The notes below the pieces were generated by a model that was given only the letters and a program-made list of their open reading frames with translations, was not told the DNA's origin and made no database searches. Positions 26,953 to 36,706 of a DNA stretch of 64,000 bases are shown here, piece after piece. Made by a program: the position numbers and the translations under genes. How positions within the stretch are numbered: the stretch's first letter is position 1; each line of letters opens with the position of its first letter. Source of the DNA: Flavisolibacter amylovorans (GTDB taxonomy: Bacteria > Bacteroidota > Bacteroidia > Chitinophagales > Chitinophagaceae); NCBI RefSeq assembly GCF_039541815.1, contig NZ_BAABGY010000008.1:186001-250000 (forward strand). The letters are read 5' to 3'.

Positions 26953-28884
26953 ATGATTTTAACCGATAATGAAACGAAAGTCGATCTTTTAAATAGTGAG
27001 CCGATCGCCCAAACGATCGTGAGCCTACTTCGGAGTCAAAACAACGACCCTATCACCATTGGTGTTCACGGCGACTGGGGCGCGGGAAAATCCAGCGTTT
27101 TAGAGATGATCGAGGCAATTTTGGCTGAAGACAAAGCAGTTTGCTGCATTCGGTTTAATGGTTGGCGGTATCAGGGCTTCGAAGACGCGAAGATCGCCTT
27201 GATTGAGGCAGTCGTTACCGAACTGATTGAGCGCCGCTCGCTGTTCGTGAAAGCAAAGGATGAAGTCCGCGAGGTTTTAAAGAATATCAATTGGCTAAAG
27301 GTAGCTAAGAAGACCGGCAGCATCGCACTGACGGCTTTCACAGGAGTTCCTGACATTGACCTGGTCAACTCCCTTATCGGCGGCGTCAAAAAGCTCGTGG
27401 CTCATCCCGGTGAGGTGTTGACGAAGGCAAACCTGTCCGAAGTGGAGAAATTTGCGGAAGAGGTGACCAAAGCGAAAGACAAGAAACAGAATATCCCGCA
27501 AGAGGTATCCGCCTTTCAGAAATCATTCGAGAAGTTGCTTCGTAAGGCGGAGGTCGACCAGTTGGTAGTGCTGGTTGACGATCTCGACCGCTGCCTCCCG
27601 GATACGGCGATCGAAACGCTGGAAGCAATCCGCCTCTTTATGTTTACTAAGCAAACGGCATTCGTGGTGGCAGCGGATGAAGCGATGATCGAGTACGCAG
27701 TGCGGAAGCATTTCCCGGATCTGCCCGACATGGCCGGCTACCAAACTTACACGCGCAACTACCTGGAAAAACTGATCCAGGTACCGTTCCGGATCCCGAT
27801 ACTGGGTGAGATCGAAACCCGGATTTATGTATCCCTGCTCCTGATCGGGTCCGCTGTCGCTAGCGACAACCCGGGATTTCAAAAGCTGATTGCAAGCGCA
27901 CGCAGCAAACTTCAGCAGCCCTGGCAATCTGAAGCATTCGACTTTTCGACGGTTCGGGAAGCATTTGGGGGAAAGGTGCCAGAAGAAGTCGGCAACGCGG
28001 TTACGATTTCGGCACAAATCGGCCCGGTGCTCGCGGGGGGCACAAAAGGCAATCCCCGCCAGATCAAGCGCTTCCTGAACACCTTGCTTTTGCGCCATGA
28101 GATGGCGAAGGCGGGTGGTTTTGCTGCAGCCATACACCTGCCAGCGCTGGCCAAGCTGATGGTCGCGGAGCGCTTCCTGCCCAAGCTATTCGAACAAATC
28201 GCAAACCTGGCGGCTGGAAGCGGATCGGGTATCTGTGCCGATCTGGCCGCTTTGGAAAAGCAGACAACCCACGCAGGTGATCGTGAAGAGGAGCAAGATG
28301 CCCGCGACGGTTCACTACAGACCGGGAGCCCCGCCGCAGGCCAACAACTGGCTGAATGGCTGGCGGATCCCGAGATCTGCAAGTGGGCCCGGCTGCAACC
28401 GGCTTTGGGCGAGGTAGACCTGCGGCCGTTCCTCTTCGTTGCTAAGGAGAAGAAGGATTATTTCGCGCGCGGCAGCGTGCTGGGCAATCTCAACTCCCTC
28501 ATTGAGCGGATGATCGCCGGTTCCACGATGGCGGCCAAGGCCTCTGAAACAGAGGTGAAGTCGCTTTCCTCGGGGGAATCCGTCAAGGTTTTTGAGGCGT
28601 TGAAATCGAACCTGGAGAATGAAAAGTCATTGGCAACCCGGCCGCCCGTGATCCAGGGTCTGACCATGCTGGTGAAGCACCACCCAAATCTGCAGGACGA
28701 TCTGCTCAACCTACTGGATTCCCTTCAGCCGGGTTTACTGGGGGCTTGGGTAGTTACGGGTTGGGAAAACGTTTTTACGGGTAAAAGCACGCTGCGCTTC
28801 GCGGAGCTGACGCTGAAATGGGCCAATCAGGGCTCTCGAACGCTGCAGGCCGCGGCAAAAAGGTTAAATACAAGAAAGCACTAA
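26953..28884 (+). CDS. qatA: QatA, KAP-family P-loop NTPase
   Basis: A 643-residue KAP-type STAND/AAA+ ATPase. Walker A is HGDWGAGKSSVLE near residues 36-48, followed by the family's FNGWRYQGFEDAK. Walker B is VVLVDDLDRCLP (about 205-216), with FVVAADEAMI and the TRNYLEKLIQVPFRIP segment after it, and GNPRQIKRFLN later. The start at ATG 26953 matches the conserved TDNETKVDLLN opening; the frame extends upstream to 26896 without support. QatA is the first gene of qatABCD, a four-gene anti-phage system in which the ATPase is essential. Confidence 0.9.
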   Translation: MILTDNETKVDLLNSEPIAQTIVSLLRSQNNDPITIGVHGDWGAGKSSVLEMIEAILAEDKAVCCIRFNGWRYQGFEDAKIALIEAVVTELIERRSLFVKAKDEVREVLKNINWLKVAKKTGSIALTAFTGVPDIDLVNSLIGGVKKLVAHPGEVLTKANLSEVEKFAEEVTKAKDKKQNIPQEVSAFQKSFEKLLRKAEVDQLVVLVDDLDRCLPDTAIETLEAIRLFMFTKQTAFVVAADEAMIEYAVRKHFPDLPDMAGYQTYTRNYLEKLIQVPFRIPILGEIETRIYVSLLLIGSAVASDNPGFQKLIASARSKLQQPWQSEAFDFSTVREAFGGKVPEEVGNAVTISAQIGPVLAGGTKGNPRQIKRFLNTLLLRHEMAKAGGFAAAIHLPALAKLMVAERFLPKLFEQIANLAAGSGSGICADLAALEKQTTHAGDREEEQDARDGSLQTGSPAAGQQLAEWLADPEICKWARLQPALGEVDLRPFLFVAKEKKDYFARGSVLGNLNSLIERMIAGSTMAAKASETEVKSLSSGESVKVFEALKSNLENEKSLATRPPVIQGLTMLVKHHPNLQDDLLNLLDSLQPGLLGAWVVTGWENVFTGKSTLRFAELTLKWANQGSRTLQAAAKRLNTRKH

Positions 28885-28888
28885 TACT

Positions 28889-29752
28889 ATGGGTACTTCG
28901 AACGCTTATGGTGGGCCGAAAGGCAGTAACCCACTTGTTCCTTCATGGCTTGGTGGCAATGCGGCGCCGGCCGCTGCCCAGCCCGGCCAGGCTCCGGTTA
29001 CACCCGGCGCCAATGCCGGAGCGGCCGGCGCTGGTCCGGGTGTCGCGGCGGCAAATGCCGGCGGCGAAGCGGGCCCCACGGCATCATTCACTTCCGCGAA
29101 ATCCGGATTTACTCGTTTCGTACGATCGGGAGGGGCTGCAGCCGGGAGTTTACACAAAGCGGCATCCCGATACGCCCGCACAGGCGGCGCACAGGCGGCT
29201 ACGCAAAGGATGGGAGCTTCGCGCGCCGCGGCCGGCCGCTTTGTATCCTTTTTCGGGGCAGCTTCAGGGGGCGGCGCGGGGCTTACCACTGCTCTGGCCA
29301 CCTTCAATTTACAGGGATTGCTCAATAGCCCGGTAGAAGACATTCTATCGGCACTTATTGACCACATTTGTCCGGATGGTGGTACGATCGACGAGGGGAT
29401 TGCCCGGAGTGCATTTGTGGAAACCATCATTGCACTACTGGATGAGGGAATCGATCTGGATACGTTGACCGAGGAACAGGCGATGCACGCGATCGGCCTT
29501 TTCATCGCTCATTCGATTGAAGGCCGCCTGTGTAACGATATCGGGACTAAGATCACATTCGCCGCTGACCGGGTAGCCGACATCGCCGCTATCCAGCAGG
29601 AGCTGCACGATTTTATCGCCGGTTGCGTGTCCGATAGCCTCAGTCAGTTCGAGGGACAGGTGGCTGCCCTTACCGATGTCGAGATTGTCGGGTTTGTTGA
29701 CCAGATATACGAAGACGCATTTTCTATTCTAGCAGACGTTACTAACGAGTAA
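28889..29752 (+). CDS. qatB: QatB, low-complexity partner protein
   Basis: A 287-residue protein. The first 150 residues are Ala/Gly/Pro-rich (GTSNAYGGPKGSNPLVPSWL, then repeated AGAAGAG-type runs), ending in a basic stretch. The C-terminal 140 residues are helical and acidic (SALIDHICPDGGTIDEGIARSA and onward). This layout, a GTS...GPK...PLVPSWL head plus a helical tail, is typical of QatB, whose biochemical role is unknown. It starts 4 bp after qatA and lies 11 bp before qatC. Confidence 0.85.
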   Translation: MGTSNAYGGPKGSNPLVPSWLGGNAAPAAAQPGQAPVTPGANAGAAGAGPGVAAANAGGEAGPTASFTSAKSGFTRFVRSGGAAAGSLHKAASRYARTGGAQAATQRMGASRAAAGRFVSFFGAASGGGAGLTTALATFNLQGLLNSPVEDILSALIDHICPDGGTIDEGIARSAFVETIIALLDEGIDLDTLTEEQAMHAIGLFIAHSIEGRLCNDIGTKITFAADRVADIAAIQQELHDFIAGCVSDSLSQFEGQVAALTDVEIVGFVDQIYEDAFSILADVTNE

Positions 29753-29763
29753 AACAAACAGAA

Positions 29764-31131
29764 ATGAAGCAAGTGGTTTACGGAAAGTTCGGCGAAGGCG
29801 ATTTGTTTACGCTTCCCGCTCATCAGGGTGGCCGCCAGATGGCCCTTGATTTATTGGATGACCAGGGGCAGCTGCGTTTCTCGATGGGGGCGGCATTGGC
29901 GGAGGCCTGGAATAAGAGGCTCCGTCCCAGCGAGCTCGGTCTTGACTTGCTGGTGCTGGCCACACATGTTTACGCCGCTGATACGCGGATTTCGCGAGCG
30001 CTGCAGTCGCAGGATAACTGGACGCGCGAAATAGAGCTCATCGTGCCGGTATCCGCGCCAGCTGCCTGGGAAGCCGCAAAGGGGACGCTTACCCGCTTGC
30101 TCAATTTTCTTTCCGGCGACCTCTGGACAATTGTTTTTCGCGCTCGTCCTGAAGAATGGGAAGAGCTCGCAACGTTTGAAGAAGAAGATGAGGAGGAAAA
30201 CGACGAGGTGCCCGCCCCCTTCACAAAAGTGCAGTTGTTTTCCGGTGGGTTGGACAGCCTGATCGGCGCCATAGATAACCTGGCACAAGGGGAAGTGCCC
30301 CTGCTGATCAGCCATGCCGGCGATGGCGCTACCAGTAACCCCCAACAAGCCTGTTTTGACCAGTTGAAGGAAGTGTATCCCGACAACGATTTCGACCGCC
30401 TTCGTTTCTGGCTGAACGTACCGGCTTCTTTGTTCGGCGCGCGCGAAAGCGAGAACACCACGCGGGGCCGGTCTTTCCTATTCTTTGCGCTGGGCATTTT
30501 TGCCGGCTCAGGCTTTGGTGGCCCGTTCGTTCTTGAAACGCCGGAAAATGGACTTATTGCTTTGAACGTGCCGCTTGATTTGTTACGTCTCGGTTCCTTA
30601 AGTACGCACACGACACATCCTTACTATATGAGTCTGTGGAATAAAATGCTGCAGGAAGTCGGTATCCCCGGCTCCATCGAGAATCCGTACTGGAATCAGA
30701 CAAAGGGTGAGATGGCGGCGGGATGCCGGAATCGCCGTTTGCTGCGCGAGTTGATACCAGTTTCCCTATCCTGTTCCTCGCCGGCAAAAGCGCGATGGCA
30801 GGGCAGAAGCGCCGGCCATTGCGGCTATTGCCTTCCCTGTCTCATCCGGCGCGCCTCGATCAAGCATGCCAATATCCCCGACGCTACAACCTATACGCTC
30901 GATGATCTCAATACCGATATAAAGGCCGGATCAGCGCGTGGAAAGCAGATCCGATCATTCCAGGCTGCGGTTGAAAGATTGAATACATCGCCTGGTATTG
31001 CGCGGTGGCTAATCCACAAATCCGGTCCATTGCCCGCGACGGCAGCAGAGCTCACGGAACTGGCCGGGGTCTATGAACGTGGGATGCAGGAGATTGCACG
31101 ACTGCTTCGCAGGACCACAACGACCGGCTGA
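29764..31131 (+). CDS. qatC: QatC, QueC-like ATP-pyrophosphatase
   Basis: A 455-residue protein with a PP-loop SGGLDS at 160-165 in FTKVQLFSGGLDSLIGAI. Zinc-binding cysteines C337, C353, C356 and C359 (CSSPA...GHCGYCLPC) lie near the end of a QueC-type domain. True QueC makes 7-cyano-7-deazaguanine (preQ0). QatC is thought to modify a nucleobase, nucleic acid or protein end by a related reaction. The first 150 residues are an extra domain not present in QueC. An acidic run, EEEDEEENDE, precedes the PP-loop. It is third in the qat operon. Confidence 0.9.
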   Translation: MKQVVYGKFGEGDLFTLPAHQGGRQMALDLLDDQGQLRFSMGAALAEAWNKRLRPSELGLDLLVLATHVYAADTRISRALQSQDNWTREIELIVPVSAPAAWEAAKGTLTRLLNFLSGDLWTIVFRARPEEWEELATFEEEDEEENDEVPAPFTKVQLFSGGLDSLIGAIDNLAQGEVPLLISHAGDGATSNPQQACFDQLKEVYPDNDFDRLRFWLNVPASLFGARESENTTRGRSFLFFALGIFAGSGFGGPFVLETPENGLIALNVPLDLLRLGSLSTHTTHPYYMSLWNKMLQEVGIPGSIENPYWNQTKGEMAAGCRNRRLLRELIPVSLSCSSPAKARWQGRSAGHCGYCLPCLIRRASIKHANIPDATTYTLDDLNTDIKAGSARGKQIRSFQAAVERLNTSPGIARWLIHKSGPLPATAAELTELAGVYERGMQEIARLLRRTTTTG

Positions 31132-31150
31132 TCATCGTAGATTCGCATCC

Positions 31151-31897
31151 ATGCACGCCCTAGTAGACTTTCATTGTCACCTGGACCTTTATCCGGATTT
31201 CGAAAACCTTGTTAGCCAGAAGGAACAGGCGCAGGTATATACGCTCGCTGTCACCACGACTCCGAGGGCTTGGGAACGCAACCGGGACCTGACGTCAGGA
31301 AACGAATATGTGAAAGCCGCTCTTGGGCTACATCCGCAGTTAGTCGGTCAATTCGAACACGAGTTGGCGCTTTGGAAGCGTTACCTGAGCGAGACCAGAT
31401 TCGTAGGAGAGGTGGGGCTCGATGCGGGGCCAGGCTACTTTAAGACACTTCCGGCGCAGATCCGCGTTTTTAAGCAGATGGCTGCTGCCTGCGCGGAGGC
31501 CGGGGGTAAAGTGCTGACAGTGCACAGCGTGCGTGCAGCAAAAGAAGTCCTGGACGTGTTATCGGATACTGGGGTGTTCGAACGTAACCAGGTAGTGTTG
31601 CATTGGTTTACTGGATCACTGGCTGAAGCCCGGCGCGCCGTGTCGCTGGGGTGTTATTTCTCGATCAATGAGCAAATGTTGCTGAATGACAGGGGACATA
31701 CGCTCTTAGGATTGATTCCGCGGTCGAAGCTGCTCACTGAAACTGATGGACCATTTACAAGGGCCGGCAATGTTCCGAGGCAGCCGGGTGATGTTCAGTC
31801 CTGCCTCCGCAGGATCGGCGACAGCGTCCGGAAACCGGTGGAAATGATACAAGAGCAGGTGGCGAAGAATGCCAGTTTGCTTTTCGCTGAAAGTTGA
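31151..31897 (+). CDS. qatD: QatD, TatD-family metal-dependent hydrolase
   Basis: A 248-residue TIM-barrel hydrolase. Metal ligands are HxH in VDFHCHLD (7-14), the glutamate in FVGEVGLD, histidines in LTVHSVRA and VLHWFTG, and the aspartate in TETDGPF. TatD proteins are DNases or amidohydrolase-like enzymes. The frame is open from 31073, but the ATG at 31151 immediately precedes the domain and follows qatC by 19 bp. It completes qatABCD. The next gene overlaps its end by 29 bp, which suggests the operon continues. Confidence 0.9.
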   Translation: MHALVDFHCHLDLYPDFENLVSQKEQAQVYTLAVTTTPRAWERNRDLTSGNEYVKAALGLHPQLVGQFEHELALWKRYLSETRFVGEVGLDAGPGYFKTLPAQIRVFKQMAAACAEAGGKVLTVHSVRAAKEVLDVLSDTGVFERNQVVLHWFTGSLAEARRAVSLGCYFSINEQMLLNDRGHTLLGLIPRSKLLTETDGPFTRAGNVPRQPGDVQSCLRRIGDSVRKPVEMIQEQVAKNASLLFAES

Positions 31898-32492
31898 TGT
31901 ATTGCAGCCGCCAGAAACGGACCGGAAGCTTATCGAGCGTATTAAAGCTTCGATCGAGCGCCTTGAACTAAGGGTGTCGCATATCCAAGACAAGGATTGT
32001 ACGAAAATCGTTGGAAATACGGCAGATGGGCTCCGTCCGTCGATGTCGTTTATCCACGATGAAATGGAGCGCTCGAGTTTTACGGCGGATCTACGCGAAC
32101 GCCTGTTCTGGATCAGTCACGAACTTCTTTTGTCGGAATACTTATTGCTGGACAGGGCTTTGGCACTGAAGAAGTTTAAGCTCAGGTATGAGAATGAGCA
32201 CGGGTTTGATGACCTGCAGGGGGAGCAGCGGCTTCAGCTCAATTCAACTAAGCTTCCGGACATGCTGTATGAATTCATGACCCTCCGCTGGGGCAGCATG
32301 TTGGAGATTGCTGCGTGGAAAAGTCCACTCTTGGTAAATACTCATTTCCGTTTCCAAAGTTTCGAAACGAGCGATGAGCTAGCACTCAAGGCGGCTGCCG
32401 AGCTTCAGCCGGCCTTTGGGGGCCTACAAGCTTTTCTGGCACCACCGCGGCCGGAAACAGGGCACGTGTCGGAAGGGCCCGCGACGCACTAG
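31869..32492 (+). CDS. Unknown helical protein linked to the qat operon
   Basis: A 207-residue protein with no recognised family. It is mainly helical: LIERIKASIERLELRVSHI, then RERLFWISHELLLSEYLLLDRALALKKFKLRY and YEFMTLRWGSMLEIAAWKSP. It has no membrane segment. The ATG at 31869 overlaps qatD by 29 bp; a TTG at 31902, just after the qatD stop, is an alternative start. The overlap implies translational coupling with qatD, making it a candidate fifth component of this Qat locus. Confidence 0.6.
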   Translation: MPVCFSLKVDVLQPPETDRKLIERIKASIERLELRVSHIQDKDCTKIVGNTADGLRPSMSFIHDEMERSSFTADLRERLFWISHELLLSEYLLLDRALALKKFKLRYENEHGFDDLQGEQRLQLNSTKLPDMLYEFMTLRWGSMLEIAAWKSPLLVNTHFRFQSFETSDELALKAAAELQPAFGGLQAFLAPPRPETGHVSEGPATH

Positions 32493-32547
32493 GTTGTCAA
32501 GAAGCCATTTCAAAGAGAACTACAGTAACTTTCTCGGATCATCTATT

Positions 32548-33789
32548 ATGAATCATGATAACAGCCATGGCGCCGCGGAGACTTCGCCGGTAATGCAATT
32601 ACTTCAACTTCATGGGATTGTAGCTCCGGGCAAGGGGCTAGAAAGCGTGCTGTTACGGCCTTTTTCGGAGTTGAAAGCAACCTTTGGAGTGCTATTGGCA
32701 AGCCTTCGCGATAGTCTCACACCAACAGGGCGGGCGCGCCCACTTTTTCTTTATCCGATGTTTCCGTTTCAACTACGGCAAACGGTTTTCGAGTTACTTC
32801 AGCAAACCGAGCCCGAAGAGGTGAAAGCAAAAGCCGCATTGCTGTGTCGGTATTTGGACGGGGAGCTTGTTGAAGCAGTTCGGCCGATGATCTTCGACCT
32901 CCTTCGCTGGGATTGGGAAAGGCGAACATGGCGCCCCGGGCGGGACCAAGATCGAGTGAAGGCGCTACGGCGACTGCATGTGGAATTGAGCGCTGAACTG
33001 TCGGAAGCACCTTACTGTATGATAAGCAAGTATAGCCGGCTAGCATTTGCTTATATTCTGGAACAGTACGCCCGGGCAATCGCGCATGTTGATGAAACGG
33101 GCCTTTCAGATAGAGAAAAGGAGCAGGCGTTCCGGACGTTTAACCAGCTGGAGCGATTGGACGTAGCGCTCGGAGAGTTGGGTCTGGTCGACGTGGAAGA
33201 CCAGGCAGTGTTTCGCGAGGTCTACCAGGCGCAGGCGCAGGCCTTGATCGACGGCTTAATCCGGCCACTTGGGCAGTTCGACGGTCTATTGCGCGGCTTT
33301 ATTGAGGCGCAGCAGGACTACCAATTGTTCCTTGAAGCTCTGCTTGATTTGTGGGAAGGTGGCGAGCGTTCCCCCGACCGGAAAATCCGCGATGCTTTTG
33401 CACGGCATGATATAGACGGCGGGATCGTCCTACTCAACGCCGTGATTGCAAAGGTTCCCTATTATCTGTTGCGGTTCGACCGGGAGGCAGCCTACCATCT
33501 GATTGTTCATCTCACACTGATTTTGGTTGGGTGTGACATCCAATCGGAGGTCGCTGTCCTGCGCGGCCGCATCGATGCGCGTCTTGAATTAGAAAATTGC
33601 GTTTACCTGATGGAGTTTAAGCTGCAAGACGCAGCTACCGCAATTCGGCAGATCTTGGATCGGGGCTACGCCTTGCCCGAAGGTCTGCATACTAAGCCTG
33701 TCTTCGCACTGGGCCTTGTCTTTGATACGAAGCATCGCCGGATTGCACCGGAGTATGAATTGCGGCCAATTGACAGCACCCGATCTTAA
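32548..33789 (+). CDS. PD-(D/E)XK nuclease-like protein (DUF1703-type C-terminus)
   Basis: A 413-residue protein. The N-terminal 250 residues are helical and unrecognised. The last 150 residues match the DUF1703 nuclease pattern: FLEALLDLWEGG, a YHLIVHLTLILVGCDIQSEV helix-strand, GRIDARLELENCVYLMEFKL (the D and ExK of the catalytic core) and AIRQILDRGYA. The core Asp lies in GRIDARLE and the E-x-K in MEFKL. The usual AAA half of DUF1703 proteins is absent. The start is the ATG at 32548, 56 bp after the previous gene. It is probably co-transcribed with qat; whether it is part of that system is inference. Confidence 0.65.
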   Translation: MNHDNSHGAAETSPVMQLLQLHGIVAPGKGLESVLLRPFSELKATFGVLLASLRDSLTPTGRARPLFLYPMFPFQLRQTVFELLQQTEPEEVKAKAALLCRYLDGELVEAVRPMIFDLLRWDWERRTWRPGRDQDRVKALRRLHVELSAELSEAPYCMISKYSRLAFAYILEQYARAIAHVDETGLSDREKEQAFRTFNQLERLDVALGELGLVDVEDQAVFREVYQAQAQALIDGLIRPLGQFDGLLRGFIEAQQDYQLFLEALLDLWEGGERSPDRKIRDAFARHDIDGGIVLLNAVIAKVPYYLLRFDREAAYHLIVHLTLILVGCDIQSEVAVLRGRIDARLELENCVYLMEFKLQDAATAIRQILDRGYALPEGLHTKPVFALGLVFDTKHRRIAPEYELRPIDSTRS

Positions 33790-34021
33790 TCAAAGGTGTT
33801 GCTATAACTTTCCCGCTTCTGGAATTAGGGCGGGAAAAGGGGTATTTGTACCTGTATGTTCTAATTTGTTCCAGAATTAGATTCGCCGCCCTGTTTTAAA
33901 CAGGCAACATCAGCTGCAGCCAGCTGCGGCTCAAAAAACGATCGATCATGCGTTTTCCATTGTCTTCTATAGATCCCGAAAAATACTTGGCTCTAGTTGC
34001 TGCGCTTTTAAGGCAGGATGA

Positions 34022-35875
34022 TTGTCGGATTTTTTCGATACCAACCTCTTCGCTCAGCTATTTAAGATCAACTCCGGGGCGCGACGCGAGTTTTATCGCT
34101 GGGTAGATGCAGAGATCGTGAAACGCAAGGTGCGCCTCGCCTCTTGGTCGGTCAACGAGTATGCAAGCCGTTTTGTGGTGCAACAGGTAGGAGGTTACCT
34201 GGAGGATCTCAAGAAGCTTAAGACGATTCAGAAGGAGATGGAGCATATGCGTCGCTTTTTGAAGATGTACGTAGATGATGAGTTATTACGCGGGAGCTCG
34301 TACGCTGATAAGGCGGAGTATTTCCGTGAGCTGGACGCCGTAACCGAGGGCATAGGTCGTATACGCAGTGTCAGCAAAGAGGTGACCGCCAATTACAGTA
34401 AACTAAATACGGAGTTTATAGAACGCTTCGAACCGGTTATCCTGCAATCCGACATCTACCGGCTGATCGAGGAGCTTCATCTTCCGGCTGACGCCCGCTA
34501 TATGGGACGTGTACCACCGGGTTTCCAGGATGAGACCAAACTGACGAACAAATACGGCGACCTGATCATCTGGCGCGAAATTCTCGAGTACAGCAAGGCG
34601 CAGAATATCCGTAAGGTTGTTCTGGTCACCAATGATGGAAAGAAAGATCTTGTCTATCCCCCATTGCAAGTGGAAGTTTCGGGACGAAAGGAGTACAACT
34701 CAGACTTTACGGTGATTGATCCGCGCCTCGTTTTTGAGTTCTGGCATTATACCGGCTCTGAAGAAGTGCACATTATCAAATTTGCAGACCTGGTAAAAAT
34801 CCTTTGGCTGCAGGAGAACAGTCTTTTCGCGGATCTTTCGGCGGCAGTTCAGATCAATGAGCAGCAAAAGAAGAAAGGCCGTAAGGACACGCCCGCGCCT
34901 TCTGTGCCCGCACGTCCGCCGGCTGCTCCACCAGAAGAGCCGGCCGCCCAATCGGAAGCACCTACGCCGGTCGGACCTGATCCCGAAGTTGTCCCCCAAA
35001 CAGCGGAAGTCGAGGGACCGTCTGCGGCAGGTCATGCCCACCCGCAAGCTCATGCCGTCTATTCGGAAAACGCATTGGCGGACATTCGCTACCAAAGCAG
35101 CGACGCATCAACTGGTAATTTGATTTCCCGGCTAAAATCTTATAACTGGTACAGTCAGAACGACGCTGTAGATGATTTCCTACGGCTTCTTCCGGCAGCT
35201 ACGCCTACAACCGAGTTCGCACAGGACTATCTCTTTGTGCTGGGGCGCAACCTTTATCAAGCAGCCTGCGGTGGCGCTTTTAAGGCAATCAGTTTCCTCG
35301 AGCAATTAGCTACCCACTTAACGCATGTGGAAGCATTCCTTCGCGAGCATCTCGTGAACGGCATGTTCTATGAATTGTATTTCAACAGTGAGGGCGCTTA
35401 CCGGGGCGTAAACCTGAAAACCGGGTTTATGGAATTTCTTTTTGCGCTCCAGACCCAGCCCGCCTACCAACAGAACATCGCGTTTATCCGGGCAGCGCTC
35501 GCCGCAGTAGAGCACCGACTTGTTGTACAGCCCAATACGGCCCCGGAACTGGCCACGATCGAAGTCATCTACGACCCACATGGTGAGGAGCGTATCTCAG
35601 CTTATATCCGCTCCGTTCATCTCGTTGACCGGGAGTTCCTGGTTGCTTTCCCTGGCTCTATGCCCGATACATTCTTTTATGGAGACAAAACAGCTGGAGA
35701 GTTGAAGAGGGAGATTTCGCGCGCGCTCGCCATCCCGGATGGGCAGCTCGAACTCTTGTTTGTTCCGCAGATGGACCCGGAAGCGTCTTATGTTTTCAGC
35801 TATCCGTTTAGCCATCAGATCCGCCGCGTGCCTTTTGAAGAGCTCGTTCTGCCACCCCCGGATTTCCCAGTTTAG
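34022..35875 (+). CDS. PIN-like nuclease with proline-rich linker and unknown C-terminal domain
   Basis: A 617-residue protein. Residues 1-240 look like a large PIN-like domain (PIN_8/DUF4935 type): FFDTNLF carries the first acidic residue, and GDLIIWREILEYSKAQNIRKVV-LVTNDGKKD carries the later acidic cluster. Residues 295-345 form a Pro/Ala/Glu-rich linker. The remainder (about 350-617) is an unrecognised mixed-fold domain. A stop codon sits directly before the TTG at 34022, which is therefore the start. A 52-codon frame (33948-34106, MRFPLSSIDPEKYLALV...) overlaps this start and could couple translation. PIN_8 proteins are frequent in defence islands as RNases. Confidence 0.7.
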   Translation: MSDFFDTNLFAQLFKINSGARREFYRWVDAEIVKRKVRLASWSVNEYASRFVVQQVGGYLEDLKKLKTIQKEMEHMRRFLKMYVDDELLRGSSYADKAEYFRELDAVTEGIGRIRSVSKEVTANYSKLNTEFIERFEPVILQSDIYRLIEELHLPADARYMGRVPPGFQDETKLTNKYGDLIIWREILEYSKAQNIRKVVLVTNDGKKDLVYPPLQVEVSGRKEYNSDFTVIDPRLVFEFWHYTGSEEVHIIKFADLVKILWLQENSLFADLSAAVQINEQQKKKGRKDTPAPSVPARPPAAPPEEPAAQSEAPTPVGPDPEVVPQTAEVEGPSAAGHAHPQAHAVYSENALADIRYQSSDASTGNLISRLKSYNWYSQNDAVDDFLRLLPAATPTTEFAQDYLFVLGRNLYQAACGGAFKAISFLEQLATHLTHVEAFLREHLVNGMFYELYFNSEGAYRGVNLKTGFMEFLFALQTQPAYQQNIAFIRAALAAVEHRLVVQPNTAPELATIEVIYDPHGEERISAYIRSVHLVDREFLVAFPGSMPDTFFYGDKTAGELKREISRALAIPDGQLELLFVPQMDPEASYVFSYPFSHQIRRVPFEELVLPPPDFPV

Positions 35876-36052
35876 TGAGCTCTTGGGGGGTAATGGGACG
35901 GAATTGGCCTAGTAATTTGAAAAGGGTGGGATTATTGAAGGCTGTTGCCCTTCACATCGGTCGGTGCCGTTAGGGACGATTCCAGTTAGAAATGGTAAGC
36001 AACGAAGTACGCAGACGAAGAGCCTAAGAATAAATAGCGGCCGACATCTTGC

Positions 36053-36706
36053 CTACATGCAAAAGAGTTGCCGGCGCCACGCATAGCGAAGGATTTCTGC
36101 CAGATTCCTACTACCCGTCTTTTGCATAATGCGCTCGCGGTGTCCATCGACGGTACGCTTACTTATCCATAGCACGCGGGCAATTTCCTTGCTGGTCTTC
36201 CCTTCGCAAATGAGTTGGAGAATCTCTTGTTCCCTGGCTGTCAAGTGTGGTGGAAATCCGGAAACATGCGACCGGGGGGTGGCGGGTATATCTACCTCCA
36301 AGCCGGGGGCAATAAAAAGTTCTCCGGCTAAAACTTGGGAGATAGCATGGGCTAGTTCTTCTTTCGAAGTGTTTTTAAGGAGGTAGCCCCGGGCGCCTGC
36401 CTCAATCATCTCTGCCACAGAAATTGACTCGCCAAAGGATGAAAGGGCTATCACACTTATGGCGGGATATCGCTGGTTAAGAAGTGCTGTAGCTTCGATG
36501 CCGTCCATGACGGGCATCTGAACATCCATGAGTACGATGTCGGCAGTCGCCTTTTCGAGGAAATCAAGCACCTCCAAGCCGTTGTTAGCTTCCAAGACAA
36601 CCTCTATGTCAAGTAGTTTCAGTCGTTGCAATAAAAGGCGCAGACCCTCTCTAAAAAGTACGTGGTCGTCAGCGATCACGACTCGGATCGTTTCGTTTTC
36701 AAACAT
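36053..36706 (-). CDS. NarL/FixJ-family response regulator (REC + LuxR HTH)
   Basis: A 217-residue regulator. The receiver domain (8-125) has the DD pocket in VIADDHVLFREGL, the phospho-acceptor in DIVLMDVQMPVMDGIEA, and the late lysine in GYLLKNTSKEEL. The output is a LuxR-type HTH (about 150-212), LTAREQEILQLICEGKTSKEIARVLWISKRTVDGH. Such regulators are phosphorylated by HisKA_3 kinases; the only one in the window is at 7570-9423, more than 26 kb away. It is an isolated gene between the PIN gene and the CBASS operon, and both flanking genes are separated by more than 170 bp. Confidence 0.9.
   Translation of the reverse strand: MFENETIRVVIADDHVLFREGLRLLLQRLKLLDIEVVLEANNGLEVLDFLEKATADIVLMDVQMPVMDGIEATALLNQRYPAISVIALSSFGESISVAEMIEAGARGYLLKNTSKEELAHAISQVLAGELFIAPGLEVDIPATPRSHVSGFPPHLTAREQEILQLICEGKTSKEIARVLWISKRTVDGHRERIMQKTGSRNLAEILRYAWRRQLFCM

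Noticed and set aside
33808..33838. TTTCCCGC...GCGGGAAA hairpin after the DUF1703-like gene
   Set aside because: An 8-bp stem is present but no T-run follows, so a terminator call is not supported.
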